Notes under the pieces: generated by a model
Seen by the model: the letters and a program-made list of their open reading frames with translations, nothing else
The model's database searches: none
What the model was told of the DNA's origin: nothing
NCBI RefSeq assembly: GCF_000026365.1
Contig: NC_012994.1
Location: forward strand, 558,001-622,000
DNA: 64,000 nucleotides
Direction: 5' to 3'
DNA from: Zygosaccharomyces rouxii
Lineage: Eukaryota > Ascomycota > Saccharomycetes > Saccharomycetales > Saccharomycetaceae
Position numbers and translations under genes: made by a program
Shown: positions 38,401 to 46,878 of the stretch, piece by piece
Numbering within the stretch: the stretch's first letter is position 1
Layout: each line of letters opens with the position of its first letter

Positions 38401-39025
38401 AAAATGGCAATAGGTAAGCCTCCTGAGGATGTTTATCGTGGAAGTGTTGGGCTAATTTGCCGATCAGAAGCATAGCGGATTCTTTAACCAATGCTGGGTT
38501 TTTCTGTTTAGCAAACTTTGTTAGTACATCTGGAATAGACCAAGTCTCAAGATCTTTAGCAGAGGCACCATCTTTATTGAATTCTTCAATGACAATATCT
38601 AATTTTTTCTTACAATCAGCTATGGTCTTACATTGAGGAATTTGTTCCAAAGCAGCAGAAACTGGACTCACCTGTAGGTTGGCCATGTTATCATTTAAAG
38701 AGGTTAAAGAAGTAGTAGATGCACTTGGAGTTGGTGTCTTACTTTGATCTGGCGTCACTGCTGACTGCTGGTACTGGTAATCGTTGTAGCCGCCGCGATA
38801 ATTCTGAGAGCCATAGTTTTGAGAGTTGTTGTAACTTTGGTTGTAATAGTTATTACTGTTCTGGTTGTTATAACTAGGTCCCTTGTTGGTATTGTTGTAA
38901 GAACGCTGCTGTTGGTAGTTATTAGCATTCTTGAAATAACCACCGTATGGCGAAGGAACGTAGCCTGGTTCCGGAGCCTGGTCTTCGAGGAACTCGCTCA
39001 AATCAGCGAACTTCTTAGGAGGCAT
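35495..39025 (-). CDS. NEW1: New1, ABC-F/eEF3-like translation factor with prion-like N terminus
   Basis: 1,176 residues. Residues about 30-92 are Asn/Gln/Tyr-rich (for example SYNNTNKGPSYNNQNSNNYY), the counterpart of the prion-forming region of S. cerevisiae New1. HEAT repeats (about 125-440), a four-helix region, and two ABC domains follow. Walker A motifs are GRNGAGKST and GPNGAGKST, with signatures LSGGWKMK and LSGGQLVK, and an eEF3-type chromodomain (around FQYEIKWKLWKPKYNSWVSR) inside the second. The C terminus is Lys-rich then acidic (ESEGEDE). New1 acts on ribosomes at termination, especially at stop codons preceded by Lys or Arg. S. cerevisiae YPL226W has the same neighbours. The promoter carries PAC, RRPE and Rap1-like elements. 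Confidence 0.97.
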   Translation of the reverse strand: MPPKKFADLSEFLEDQAPEPGYVPSPYGGYFKNANNYQQQRSYNNTNKGPSYNNQNSNNYYNQSYNNSQNYGSQNYRGGYNDYQYQQSAVTPDQSKTPTPSASTTSLTSLNDNMANLQVSPVSAALEQIPQCKTIADCKKKLDIVIEEFNKDGASAKDLETWSIPDVLTKFAKQKNPALVKESAMLLIGKLAQHFHDKHPQEAYLLPFFDFALDAVADKENTVKRAAQQSMDSLVNIFPLEALTSSVLPRILEYLASGAKWQSKLAALGIIDRIREDSPNDLLELTFKQTVPILTDVATDFKPELAKRGYETLLNYVSILDNLDLAPRYKLIADTLQDPSKVPQCVRALSSVTFVAEVTEPALSLLVPILNRSLTLSSSSQEQLRQTVIVVENLTRLVNNRIEIESFIPQLLPGVQKVVDTASLPEVRELAGKALQVLKEDEEPNTADYFPGRIATSEGKDFLLKRLPKLSINDRLLQIFLQDEKTIQYLAELLTVDANVNDWKRLQEFLISVFGEINEEAIVANFINDLRAIFHQEKTQYDESEGVEIVNTDFSLAYGSRMLLNKTTLRLLKGHRYGLCGRNGAGKSTLMRSIANGQLEGFPDKNTLRTCFVEHKLQGEEGDLDLVSFIALDEQLQQTSREEIANALAEVGFDESKRVQTVGSLSGGWKMKLELARAMLQKADILLLDEPTNHLDTANVKWLEDYLLDHTEITSLIVSHDSRFLDAVCTDIVHYENKKLAYYKGNLAKFVEQKPEAKAYYTLSDSNSQMRFPPPGILTGVKSNTRAVAKMSHVTFTYPGAPNPSLNDASCALSLSSRVAVLGPNGAGKSTLIKILTGELVPQEGEVQKHPNLRIGYIAQHALQHVNEHKEKTANQYLQWRYQFGEDREVLLKESRKVSEEEKEILKKEIDIGDGFSARTIEAIVGRQKLKRSFQYEIKWKLWKPKYNSWVSRERLVEEGFGKLVQKFDDFEASREGLGYRELIPSVITKHFEGVGLDSEIANHTPLGSLSGGQLVKVVIAGAMWNNPHLLVLDEPTNYLDRDALGAMAVAIRDWKGGVVMISHNSEFVSALCPEQWIVENGKLTQKGVAQVDQTKFEDGGNAEAVGLKPVKASPSVTDDDSPANIKVKKKVKRLTRNEKKLQAERRRLRYIEWLSSPKGTPKPKNSDDESEGEDE

Positions 39026-39074
39026 CGTTGACGTTTATGTTTATTTGAGCTTTAGTGCTATCAGTGGTAGTAGT

Positions 39075-39097
39075 GATGAGATGAGATGAGATGAGAT
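39075..39097. promoter_or_regulatory. PAC-like GATGA pentamer repeat upstream of NEW1
   Basis: Four tandem GATGA units forming GATGAGATGAG, the core of the PAC element that marks ribosome-biogenesis genes, 50-70 bp before the NEW1 ATG. The short distance would place it near the transcription start. Confidence 0.55.
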
Positions 39098-39155
39098 ATG
39101 CAAAGGTGCATCTTAACTATAGCTGTATGAACTAAACTGATAGAATACAAAAAAA

Positions 39156-39166
39156 AAAAATTTTTC
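39156..39166. promoter_or_regulatory. RRPE-like element upstream of NEW1
   Basis: AAAAATTTTTCA, directly after a poly-A run. With the PAC repeat it makes the classic ribosome-biogenesis promoter pair. Confidence 0.55.
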
Positions 39167-39178
39167 ATGGAACCCAGG

Positions 39179-39188
39179 ACCCATACAT
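39179..39188. promoter_or_regulatory. Rap1-like site upstream of NEW1
   Basis: ACCCATACAT matches the last ten positions of the Rap1 consensus ACACCCRYACAY; the first two bases differ. Confidence 0.5.
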
Positions 39189-39703
39189 TATCAACATTCA
39201 CGTGTACATTTCGTTTGTTAAAATTTCATCAGTTTCTTACAAATAGCCGCCATTGTCAGTTGCCATATCCTAGCTAAGCTCACGATAACATCTTTACTTG
39301 TTTTCTCCTTTTTTGTTTCTTTCTTCTGAGTGGCAAGAAGAAGTTCAACTTGTTTTTTCCTCCAGCCGCTCATAAAAAAAAGTTAGCCGCCAAACCCTCC
39401 GTGAAAAGCGATGGTGCTGTACACTATTAAGTACTGTTAGACGCTAGCGGTAGATCTTCCCCTGAATAGCAGCTAGTTGTGCTGGCTAGTTTTCATTGCA
39501 TGTCGCAACTCTATTCCCTCCAATCTCTGTACCCTTTCGAGATTAATTAGTACGCCTAAGAGGTGGCCACTTCAAGCTTTTGCGAATGCTGGTGTTCGTT
39601 ACTATTCTCAATTGAGTAATATGATGCCCAACATACGTGAAAGGATAATATCACGTCCGCTTGGATTGAATTTTGCTCGAAACGCCTAATAGAACTGAAG
39701 GTG

Positions 39704-39735
39704 ACGCGTAAACGCGTATTTGTTTCGTGACGCGT
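39704..39735. promoter_or_regulatory. MBF/SBF cluster upstream of SPT21
   Basis: Three ACGCGT boxes (39704-39709, 39712-39717, 39730-39735) and one TTTCGTG (39723-39729, reverse complement of the SCB CACGAAA) within 32 bp, 210-240 bp before the SPT21 ATG. This predicts G1/S-phase transcription. The rest of the 919-bp divergent NEW1-SPT21 region shows no gene; a CACGTG lies at 39199-39204. Confidence 0.82.
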
Positions 39736-39944
39736 TTTTTTGAATTAGAGATGAGCTTGGTAGGAATAACCTAAAAAGAAGATTGACAAGAAGCATTGGC
39801 CTGTTGATGGGATTCTTTAAAAGGGCAAGGCTTTGGGCGTTAGCGTTTGTATCCTGGGCGAACTTCTCAATTGTAAATTTATTCCCCTACGCTCAATTTC
39901 ACCCTATTACTGCTATCTTTTACTGAGAAGTTCTGCTAGACAGG

Positions 39945-41936
39945 ATGGCAGATATATCTAAAATGACATTAAAGATACTCTACACACTGGATAATGGGTC
40001 CAGTGGAACTTATTTGGCCAGGTCCAAGACACCACAACAGGTACGTGTAGCCAGTATACCGAACCTCAACTCCCCCAACGATGGTGAAATGGGTATGGGA
40101 TTAAGAATTGGAGCTGTTGATTTATCACTAGTTTTGAAAGAAATTTATTTAAATTCGCCGGAGCTACTCAATGGCAGCATGGCAAAAATGGGATTCGATT
40201 ACAATCTCTACTACAAGGATATATGCGAAGCTGATGAGCCATTGGTCAGTTTGGGTCTGTTGTCTCAAATACGGCAGAAATTGAATAATAGAAGACAGCA
40301 TCAAATTGAGGAAGAAATTGAGGAGGACGATGCGACCATAGTGATCGGTAGGGTTTGTTCCAATTTCCAAGCGCTTTTAAAGAAAAGTTACAGTAATGCC
40401 AGTAAAGATGGTTCTGATACTGATTCAGTTATACCTGAGACTCTGGAATTAAAATTGAGCTTAATCAAAGTTGTTCATCCTAAAAATGCGAGGAAAAATG
40501 TACCGTCAATGCCAAATTTTCCATCAAAAGTTATACGGCCTGCTAAGCCAACGAAAAGACCAACAAATCCAACGCCTGCACCCAAGGCTGGAAGAACCCA
40601 GTCGCTACCAATTTGGAATATGGAAACCAAGGACTCGAATGGTTCAGTGAATTCCATTGCTCGTAAGATTTACCTGGCTGATAGAAAGACAGAATTGGAA
40701 CAGATGAACGAACCTCCTCACAATCCATTAGCATACCAAGTGAGTGCACTACAGCAGGATAATACTGTTCAAAGGACAAAATTAGATACTTCAGTGAGCC
40801 GTAGATTTGAATCACTTGCCAATAAGAAGAAAAAACCCCAGCAACAGCAACAGCACCAATCGAAGAAAGCACCTAATGCAAAGAAATCGCATGCGGCTCC
40901 CAAGGCCCGTCGTTGTAATACCATGGCGGCAATCCCTACACCATCCGATGAATCGAAATCATTAGCCAAGAAGCACGAGAAATTGGGAACTGATGCAGGT
41001 TCTTTGAACGACGTTGTCCAAGAAATGTTAGCTGGTCCTGATGATACGCTACCAGTAGTAAATGATGATAAGGAAAATTTCCCCCCACCACCACCACCGG
41101 TGGAGAACAGTGATGAAGCGCAGGGAGGCATAGATTTAGACCTGCTAGATTTCTCAGAACTTGGTGAAATGGATTGGTTTCAAAATTTTGATCCATTTAA
41201 TTCACCTTCTTTGGTGCCGGCTGCTAATAATGGTGAACCAGTGAAAAATACAACACCCAGGGATCAAAATACTGGTAATACTATGACAATTGGTGATGAG
41301 GAAGTCGCTGATGTCGAGGAGGACCCCTGTGATAAAATTGGTGTTACTAGTGACATCGATCGTACTTCCCCCATCGATACTTTATCCATGCCCTTGATGG
41401 AATTGAACCAACAACCACATGCTAAGTTAATCACATGCCAGGAACAATTGAAGCGCCTACCGCTAATAGGACCAAAACACAGTAGTAGCGGTAACGTAAC
41501 GGGTGACAGTAAGAAGGACAACAGGGCTGGGAGTGACACTAGTAAGCAGAGCAAGAGCAAAGACGACGAAATTGATGACGATCAGACATCTATCGTTGGC
41601 AGCTATTCCACACCAGTACAAGAGGACCGTCCAAAGAAACGTGAAAAATCTCAACTAGTGGTAGAAAACTCATCACCAATTCCCAAGAGAAGTTACGCGG
41701 ATGATGATGATTGTGACGAAAAGGTACCTTCCTATAAGAAGCAACGTACAATTCCATCCTCTCCTACGACAATGTTCAACTATCAAGATGAAGCATCGAG
41801 TCAAGTTGATGATGATGATGAGAATAACGATTTATTTTCATCGTTCGTCAACGGTTCGAGGCCATCGAACCAAGATGAAATGAACGATACTCCGGCTACA
41901 CAGTACCAAAATCAGTCGAGCGACAACATAAAATAA
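39945..41936 (+). CDS. SPT21: Spt21, regulator of histone gene transcription and silencing
   Basis: 663 residues (758 in S. cerevisiae). The conserved N-terminal domain (about 1-180) begins MADISKMTLKILYTLDNGSSG and includes LSLVLKEIYLNSPEL and ATIVIGRVCSNFQALLKK. The rest is disordered: a Lys/Gln-rich stretch with PQQQQQHQSKK, a polyproline run, and acidic regions. Scattered Cys/Arg-rich short motifs (KARRCNTMA, EDPCDKIG) recall the zinc-knuckle-like elements of fungal Spt21/Ams2-related factors, but this is weak. Spt21 works with Spt10 to activate histone genes in S phase. The promoter contains an MCB/SCB cluster that fits this role. Neighbours YMR178W-like, ALG5 and CET1 match YMR179W and its WGD partner region. 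Confidence 0.88.
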   Translation: MADISKMTLKILYTLDNGSSGTYLARSKTPQQVRVASIPNLNSPNDGEMGMGLRIGAVDLSLVLKEIYLNSPELLNGSMAKMGFDYNLYYKDICEADEPLVSLGLLSQIRQKLNNRRQHQIEEEIEEDDATIVIGRVCSNFQALLKKSYSNASKDGSDTDSVIPETLELKLSLIKVVHPKNARKNVPSMPNFPSKVIRPAKPTKRPTNPTPAPKAGRTQSLPIWNMETKDSNGSVNSIARKIYLADRKTELEQMNEPPHNPLAYQVSALQQDNTVQRTKLDTSVSRRFESLANKKKKPQQQQQHQSKKAPNAKKSHAAPKARRCNTMAAIPTPSDESKSLAKKHEKLGTDAGSLNDVVQEMLAGPDDTLPVVNDDKENFPPPPPPVENSDEAQGGIDLDLLDFSELGEMDWFQNFDPFNSPSLVPAANNGEPVKNTTPRDQNTGNTMTIGDEEVADVEEDPCDKIGVTSDIDRTSPIDTLSMPLMELNQQPHAKLITCQEQLKRLPLIGPKHSSSGNVTGDSKKDNRAGSDTSKQSKSKDDEIDDDQTSIVGSYSTPVQEDRPKKREKSQLVVENSSPIPKRSYADDDDCDEKVPSYKKQRTIPSSPTTMFNYQDEASSQVDDDDENNDLFSSFVNGSRPSNQDEMNDTPATQYQNQSSDNIK

Positions 41937-42041
41937 TGAGTAAACCTTCCGGCCATGGCATTGCATTCCACGATAATATTGATAAAATATTCGTTGTATA
42001 AATATTATTTAAAATTCTGCATTTCTTTATGAAAAATTTCT

Positions 42042-42047
42042 CACGTG
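42042..42047. promoter_or_regulatory. CACGTG E-box upstream of ALG5
   Basis: TCACGTGA context, about 170 bp before the ALG5 ATG in a 276-bp promoter. Confidence 0.45.
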
Positions 42048-42212
42048 ACTCGGCGGTTTTTCTTGGATGGCTAACATCTTCGAATCTCAACCCACTAAAA
42101 GGACAACAAAGCTTTACAAACATTGAATGAAAAGTGTCAAGTTTGCATTTTAACTTGATAGAACTGCGTCTGTGTTATGTTGCTGCACTGAGCTCATTGA
42201 TAAATTTTAACT

Positions 42213-43241
42213 ATGGCATTCAATGATTTCAAGCAATTGCAAAATGTGGATCTCAAGGGATTTTTGACTACAGCTGCTATAGGTCTAATTGTATCAGGTT
42301 ACTTAATCATCTACCTACTCTCTCATACACCAAGATTACCCTTTGATGAAGAATTAGAATATCAAACCATTGATGGTAAAGGTGGTTTAGTTAAAAAAAG
42401 ATTGCCAAACGTTTGTCGAGGAGATAGCAATAAGAATAAGAGTAATAATGATAATAATGATGAAGACATTCTCTTGTCAGTGGTAGTTCCTAGCTACAAT
42501 GAAACTAAGCGAATATCACATATGCTTGCAGATGCAATCGCGGTCTTACAGAAGGAAATGGCCCATAGGTGGGAAATTATTATTGTGGATGATGGTTCCA
42601 AGGATGGCACGTCAGAATACTGTCTAAACTTATCTGAAAAAGTTTTCCAGCTGCAAGAGGGTCAATTAAGAGTCGTTAAACTGAGTCAAAATCGTGGTAA
42701 AGGTGGCGCCGTTAGACATGGTCTTTTGCACATCAGGGGCAAATACGGGCTCTTCGCCGATGCGGATGGCGCTAGTCAATTTAATGATGTCAGCAAATTA
42801 ATTGAAAGTATAAAGCAATTGGAAGGTCCTCAAGGTAAACCTGCAGTCGCGATCGGATCTCGTTCTCATATGGTTAACACAGATGCCGTGGTTAAAAGAT
42901 CGTTCATTCGTAACTTGCTAATGTACGGATTGCATACTTTGGTATTTGTATTTGGTATTAGGTCCATCAAAGATACTCAATGCGGCTTTAAGCTGTTTAA
43001 TAGAAGTGCAATTGAAAGCATTTTCCCCTATCTACATACTGAAGGTTGGATATTTGATGTTGAAATCCTTATGCTAGCGCTAAGGAAAAAAATACCGATT
43101 TCAGAAGTTGCCATTTCGTGGCATGAGGTTGATGGTTCTAAAATGGATTTAGCTCGTGATAGTATTAACATGGCCAAGGATTTGGTTGTTATAAGAATGG
43201 CATACATCTTACGCATCTATAGAGATGATAAGGAGTGTTAA
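42213..43241 (+). CDS. ALG5: Dolichyl-phosphate beta-glucosyltransferase Alg5
   Basis: 342 residues (334 in S. cerevisiae). One N-terminal membrane anchor (about 17-35, FLTTAAIGLIVSGYLIIYLL) is followed by a GT2 glycosyltransferase domain with VVVPSYNETKR, nucleotide-binding IIVDDGSKDGTSEY, the DADGAS metal motif and a late SWHEVDGSK segment. Alg5 makes dolichyl-phosphate-glucose from UDP-glucose on the cytosolic ER face, the donor for the three terminal glucoses of the N-glycan precursor. A short Asn/Lys/Asp-rich insert lies at about 70-87 (DSNKNKSNNDNNDED). Orientation relative to NEW1 and CET1 is as in YPL226W-YPL228W; it is convergent with CET1 over 54 bp. Confidence 0.95.
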   Translation: MAFNDFKQLQNVDLKGFLTTAAIGLIVSGYLIIYLLSHTPRLPFDEELEYQTIDGKGGLVKKRLPNVCRGDSNKNKSNNDNNDEDILLSVVVPSYNETKRISHMLADAIAVLQKEMAHRWEIIIVDDGSKDGTSEYCLNLSEKVFQLQEGQLRVVKLSQNRGKGGAVRHGLLHIRGKYGLFADADGASQFNDVSKLIESIKQLEGPQGKPAVAIGSRSHMVNTDAVVKRSFIRNLLMYGLHTLVFVFGIRSIKDTQCGFKLFNRSAIESIFPYLHTEGWIFDVEILMLALRKKIPISEVAISWHEVDGSKMDLARDSINMAKDLVVIRMAYILRIYRDDKEC

Positions 43242-43295
43242 TTGTATAATACAACGCATCTTTTTTTTTCTTTTATTTTACATCTTTGTGTCTTT

Positions 43296-44576
43296 CTACA
43301 TACCTTTCTTCTGTCCTTCAAAGATACCATATGAGATTGACGACATTTTCCTTCTAATCAAAGTACCATTATTGAGGAAAGTCCTTATTAGTGAAGCGTA
43401 CATGTTGCTGTCCGTTGCAATGTTATCGAACGAATTCAGCAATGCCGCGGTGTTAATTTCTAATTCTACTTCAAAAGTGTTATTACTAGTGTCTCTACCC
43501 TTTGGACCTTTTGTTAATCTTTCCACATCGGTAACGTCAATTCTAGTACAGGAGTCGTTATGGATGTAAGAGACTCTTGTCTTTGTACGTGCACTCATTG
43601 GAGTTTGGTCCTTATACTTCTCAGGTGGTTCATTTTCAGGTACTGGAATTTCCAAATTAATTGATAATTTCATATCATATGAATCCTTGGGTGAAAAAAT
43701 GAGTAAACTACTAACTTTACGTTTTTCGATAAATTGTGCGACTCTACCCGTTTTCAAATCCGTACTCATTCTCAAAAACCGGGGTCGTTGTGTAGCAACA
43801 CCGACTCTGTAAAGCGAATCTGTCGTTTGTGATTCAATAACGCTAAATTTACCGCTATTTTCATTTAATTCGCTTACACCATGAATATATTTCTTCAGTT
43901 CTTCAAACACCGCTTGATCAACATTTGGGGTCATTCTACCATCGTCTGTATAGATTGCTTGGGTAGATACGGGCGGGCTAATTCTATCTGGTGATTTCGC
44001 ATCTATTATAACCCCGTATTTTAATTCCATTTCGACCATTGGTCTCAAGTCCGGTGGGATGGAAAAAATCGTTGCATAAACCCAATCTTGTACCGACTTA
44101 GTCAAATCATCATCTGGTATTATACTTAAAAATGAAGTGTCAATTTTGAAATCTTTCGTATCTATACTTTGTAAAGCCTTCACTGTTGGTTTCCATTTTT
44201 GTGCCCAGATTGGTGTGTTCTTATATTTGTTGGGTTTGGAAGTAGCTGCAATTTCGTTTAAAACTCTTAAATCCTGTTTAATATTGTTCTTTTTGGACTG
44301 TAAGGATGCCTTCTCATCGAAAATCGTATTCACAGATGAAGAAGCGTTGGAATCCCTTCCTGACTGTTCCTGTTTGTCGTAGTCAAAATTCATCTCCGTA
44401 TTAAAATCAACGCCACCACCTTTCCCTTCACCATCATCAGTATCTGTCTCATCACTATTATTCTCAACAATTGAATCGTCTGCCGTTTTTCTCACTTTAT
44501 GAGCATCATCATCGTGGTTTACAAGATCATCCAGTGATAATGCCCTCTTAGGAACTGGTTTCTGGTCCTGACTCAT
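43296..44576 (-). CDS. CET1: mRNA 5'-triphosphatase Cet1 (capping enzyme beta subunit)
   Basis: 426 residues. A disordered acidic N terminus is followed by the guanylyltransferase-binding motif WAQKWKP (about 122-128) and the triphosphate tunnel domain. Metal-binding glutamates are seen in VEMELKYG (about 178-186) and in EVELEIN near 365-371, the first and last tunnel strands. Cet1 removes the gamma phosphate of nascent mRNA as a partner of Ceg1. S. cerevisiae has two WGD copies, CET1 (549 residues) and CTL1 (320, lacking the Ceg1-binding region). This single gene keeps the Ceg1-binding motif and so must serve capping. The start is the only plausible ATG ([17 protein letters not shown]). Confidence 0.94.
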   Translation of the reverse strand: MSQDQKPVPKRALSLDDLVNHDDDAHKVRKTADDSIVENNSDETDTDDGEGKGGGVDFNTEMNFDYDKQEQSGRDSNASSSVNTIFDEKASLQSKKNNIKQDLRVLNEIAATSKPNKYKNTPIWAQKWKPTVKALQSIDTKDFKIDTSFLSIIPDDDLTKSVQDWVYATIFSIPPDLRPMVEMELKYGVIIDAKSPDRISPPVSTQAIYTDDGRMTPNVDQAVFEELKKYIHGVSELNENSGKFSVIESQTTDSLYRVGVATQRPRFLRMSTDLKTGRVAQFIEKRKVSSLLIFSPKDSYDMKLSINLEIPVPENEPPEKYKDQTPMSARTKTRVSYIHNDSCTRIDVTDVERLTKGPKGRDTSNNTFEVELEINTAALLNSFDNIATDSNMYASLIRTFLNNGTLIRRKMSSISYGIFEGQKKGM

Positions 44577-44922
44577 CTTCTCGAAGTGCTAATGGCGCCA
44601 TATAATCCTTATTATTAAGGAATACTGGTTAAAATTGACTAACCATTGATACTTCTCTTCACCATTGGGCTTAATTCCATAATGGAAAATCGCGAAGTAC
44701 GTCGCATCGCATACATAACTGCAATAGATAGTAATAGTAATAGTAAAAACAATAATTCATATTCCTGATAATACAAAATATATATGAACCCAACCAAAGA
44801 TGCCAGTATTTTTATTAACTTATTCGTTGATGTTTTTTTTTTTCTTTGTTGTTATCTTAATCCTTATCTTATTCGTATATCCTTCGTTAAACTCAAATGC
44901 CCTTGCCTGCCCTTATTCCTTA
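44577..44922. other. CET1 promoter and 3' flank of the YPL229W-like gene
   Basis: 346 bp. Contains a TAGTAA triplet repeat (about 44730-44745) and T-rich tracts. No gene visible. Confidence 0.5.
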
Positions 44923-45309
44923 TCACTGGCCGTGGGTTCCTGGGTTAAAACTTTCAGATGTATATGGGTTGAATTTTGGTCTTGTACTTAGAGTAATTTG
45001 GGCTTGTAGCTGATATTCTCTGAACTGCTCAGCCAAAAACATATCCATTCTTTCGCAGGTTACCTGCTCTTGAGCAGATAACAATGAACGAGGGCAATAG
45101 AAAAGGTCATCTTCAAAAGACTTGCACATATCACTTTTATACCTTAGGGTATCAGATTCAACACTACTACCACTGCTACCAGAAAGTAGTGGTGAGTTAA
45201 ACTGTGGTGGGCTTACCGGTATCTGCTGCTGTGCTTGGCCCTGTGGTTGACCATCCATCATTTTACGGCCAACTGTAAAATTGTTCATAGTCATATAATC
45301 TGTTTGCAT
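44923..45309 (-). CDS. Small protein of unknown function, YPL229W/YMR181C family
   Basis: 128 residues, no membrane segment, Gln/Ser/Pro-rich N-terminal half. The more conserved-looking part is SDMCKSFEDDLFYCPRSLLS followed by CERMDMFLAEQFREYQ. Position between CET1 and FAS2/SSO matches both YPL229W and YMR181C, WGD duplicates of unknown function; I infer homology from position and general character. The start at 45309 (MQTDYMTMNNFTVGRK) is the first in-frame ATG. Confidence 0.75.
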   Translation of the reverse strand: MQTDYMTMNNFTVGRKMMDGQPQGQAQQQIPVSPPQFNSPLLSGSSGSSVESDTLRYKSDMCKSFEDDLFYCPRSLLSAQEQVTCERMDMFLAEQFREYQLQAQITLSTRPKFNPYTSESFNPGTHGQ

Positions 45310-45929
45310 CTTGGTAGTATTGTAATCGTTCTAATAAATAGTTTCTTCGGGTATTTGGGTTGTTTCTCTTTAATAATGTAGTTCTCGAAACCATGTACCT
45401 TTAATGTTATGGTTTTTCGCAATCGTCAACAAAGGGGAGCTTTATTGCTCATGTTATCGCACAATATCGCTCCATACGGCGCGACAGGTTAATGTGTCGT
45501 CGAATATTAAGCTGAAAAAGAGAGTAGTAATGAGAGTTTTTGGTAGTTAGAGAGCTTTGAAGATAGCTGAAAAATTATTAGGAATTTTTGTGGGTTTTTT
45601 CTGAGTTTTTTCGACGATATTCCAGGTTTCTATGGAAGTTTCTCGAAATTTCAAGAATTTTAGGACAATTGGCGGGATAAGAAAACTTTGAGTAGTTGTG
45701 GAGTTGCACAGTATATAATGTCCACATATCAAAAATTTCTGGGTATTTTTTTTACCTTCAGATGGTATCTTATGTTTTTTGCATCTTGGTGCTTTAAGTA
45801 GGTTGCGCACACTGTTACGACAAGCATACTAACTTTGCCGACAAAACGTTAATTTTTAACAAATTATCATAATTCACTTAGACCGATTCTATTTACATTA
45901 CTATTACTATTATATATCTAGTTCTTGAA
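45310..45929. other. Intergenic: YPL229W-like promoter and HSP26 3' flank
   Basis: 620 bp, both flanking genes on the minus strand. An 87-codon minus-strand frame (45547-45810) is Lys/Thr-rich and unrecognised. No zinc-finger gene (USV1/RGM1 expected near here by synteny) is present. Confidence 0.55.
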
Positions 45930-46541
45930 TCACTCGTCTCCAGCCACTTCAATTTTGCGAACGTTATCCTTTTTCGATTGCTTCAGTTTGGGTATGCGTA
46001 GACTCAAGACACCGTTCTTGTAATTTGCATTGATCTCTTCAGCGTTGACACCAGGATTCTCTGGTAGAGTAATTACACGCTTAAATTGGCCTGATACGAC
46101 TTCTTTAACTTTAACGTTGTCTCTATTGTGTTCTGTGACAGTAGAAGGCACTTCACCACTGACGACGATCTCATTGCCATCCTTATGGTACTCTAAATTA
46201 ATATTCTTACTATCATCCACACCAGGGATAGTAATACGAGCCTCGTAATTTTCTTCATGGTCAAATAGATCTACCGGTGGAACTATGTTGGTGGGACCTA
46301 AATCGAAATCAGACAACGACCAATCGTCATCAAACCACTTATTCAACCTCGTTGACAACAGACGTTGATTGTTATTCCTATGAGGTCTCTTTTGAATCTT
46401 GCCAGAGTCATTCTCTCTACCAGATGTCAATTGACGTCTTGAAGGATAATCTCTGTCTCTAGAATATCCCAAAATATTGTGGACGTTCTCCACTTCGTTG
46501 TTAATGTTGTCGAAAAAATCAAAAAATGGTGTACTGAACAT
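45930..46541 (-). CDS. HSP26: Small heat-shock protein Hsp26
   Basis: 203 residues (213 in S. cerevisiae). The start is ATG at 46541, giving MFSTPFFDFFDNINNEV, the Hsp26 N-terminal signature; the frame is open 31 codons further but without an ATG. The middle domain is followed by an alpha-crystallin domain (about 110-195) including YEARITIPGVDDSKNINLEY, VSGEVPSTV and GVLSLRIPKL, where IPKL resembles an I-x-I/V oligomer-docking motif. Hsp26 is an ATP-independent chaperone that forms large temperature-activated oligomers. A perfect heat-shock element and a TATA box lie upstream. In S. cerevisiae HSP26 is at YBR072W, unlinked to FAS2, so the location here is notable. Confidence 0.95.
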   Translation of the reverse strand: MFSTPFFDFFDNINNEVENVHNILGYSRDRDYPSRRQLTSGRENDSGKIQKRPHRNNNQRLLSTRLNKWFDDDWSLSDFDLGPTNIVPPVDLFDHEENYEARITIPGVDDSKNINLEYHKDGNEIVVSGEVPSTVTEHNRDNVKVKEVVSGQFKRVITLPENPGVNAEEINANYKNGVLSLRIPKLKQSKKDNVRKIEVAGDE

Positions 46542-46654
46542 TTTATCTGGCTCTTCTCTATATTCTGTGGTTTGCAATACCGTTTGGATTATCTTATCCT
46601 TGTTGGATATCTGATTTACCGGTCCATCATCCAATACATCGAAGCTGTACCCAT

Positions 46655-46662
46655 CTTTTATA
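46655..46662 (-). promoter_or_regulatory. HSP26 TATA box
   Basis: Minus-strand TATAAAAG about 115 bp upstream of the HSP26 ATG and 135 bp downstream of the heat-shock element. Confidence 0.7.
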
Positions 46663-46797
46663 TCAGAATCAATGAAATCAATGCTGAGCTATTGTTTTAT
46701 TCTACTGTTCATCCTTGGACTGCCAGAATAATCCGTACCTTTCTCGAATAGTCCTCTGTGTTAATCCATTTCACCTGTGAACATCGGAGTTCAATTG

Positions 46798-46815
46798 TTC
46801 GGGAAGTTTCTTGAA
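46798..46815 (-). promoter_or_regulatory. Four-unit heat-shock element of HSP26
   Basis: TTCggGAAgtTTCttGAA: four perfectly spaced alternating nGAAn units, about 260 bp upstream of the HSP26 ATG. Further TTC/GAA units follow at 46823-46834, and TTCtcGAA occurs at 46741-46748. Hsf1 binding is the natural reading. It also lies 64 bp beyond the FAS2 stop, so it cannot serve FAS2. Confidence 0.85.
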
Positions 46816-46878
46816 ATCTAAAGAACTTTCTTTTCGATACAAACGATTATTACATAAAATATATCAAAAAATTTCTAA

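Noticed and set aside
39030..39045. TTTATGTTTA as a replication origin consensus
   Set aside because: Ten of eleven positions of the S. cerevisiae consensus occur often by chance, and origin sequences differ between yeast genera.
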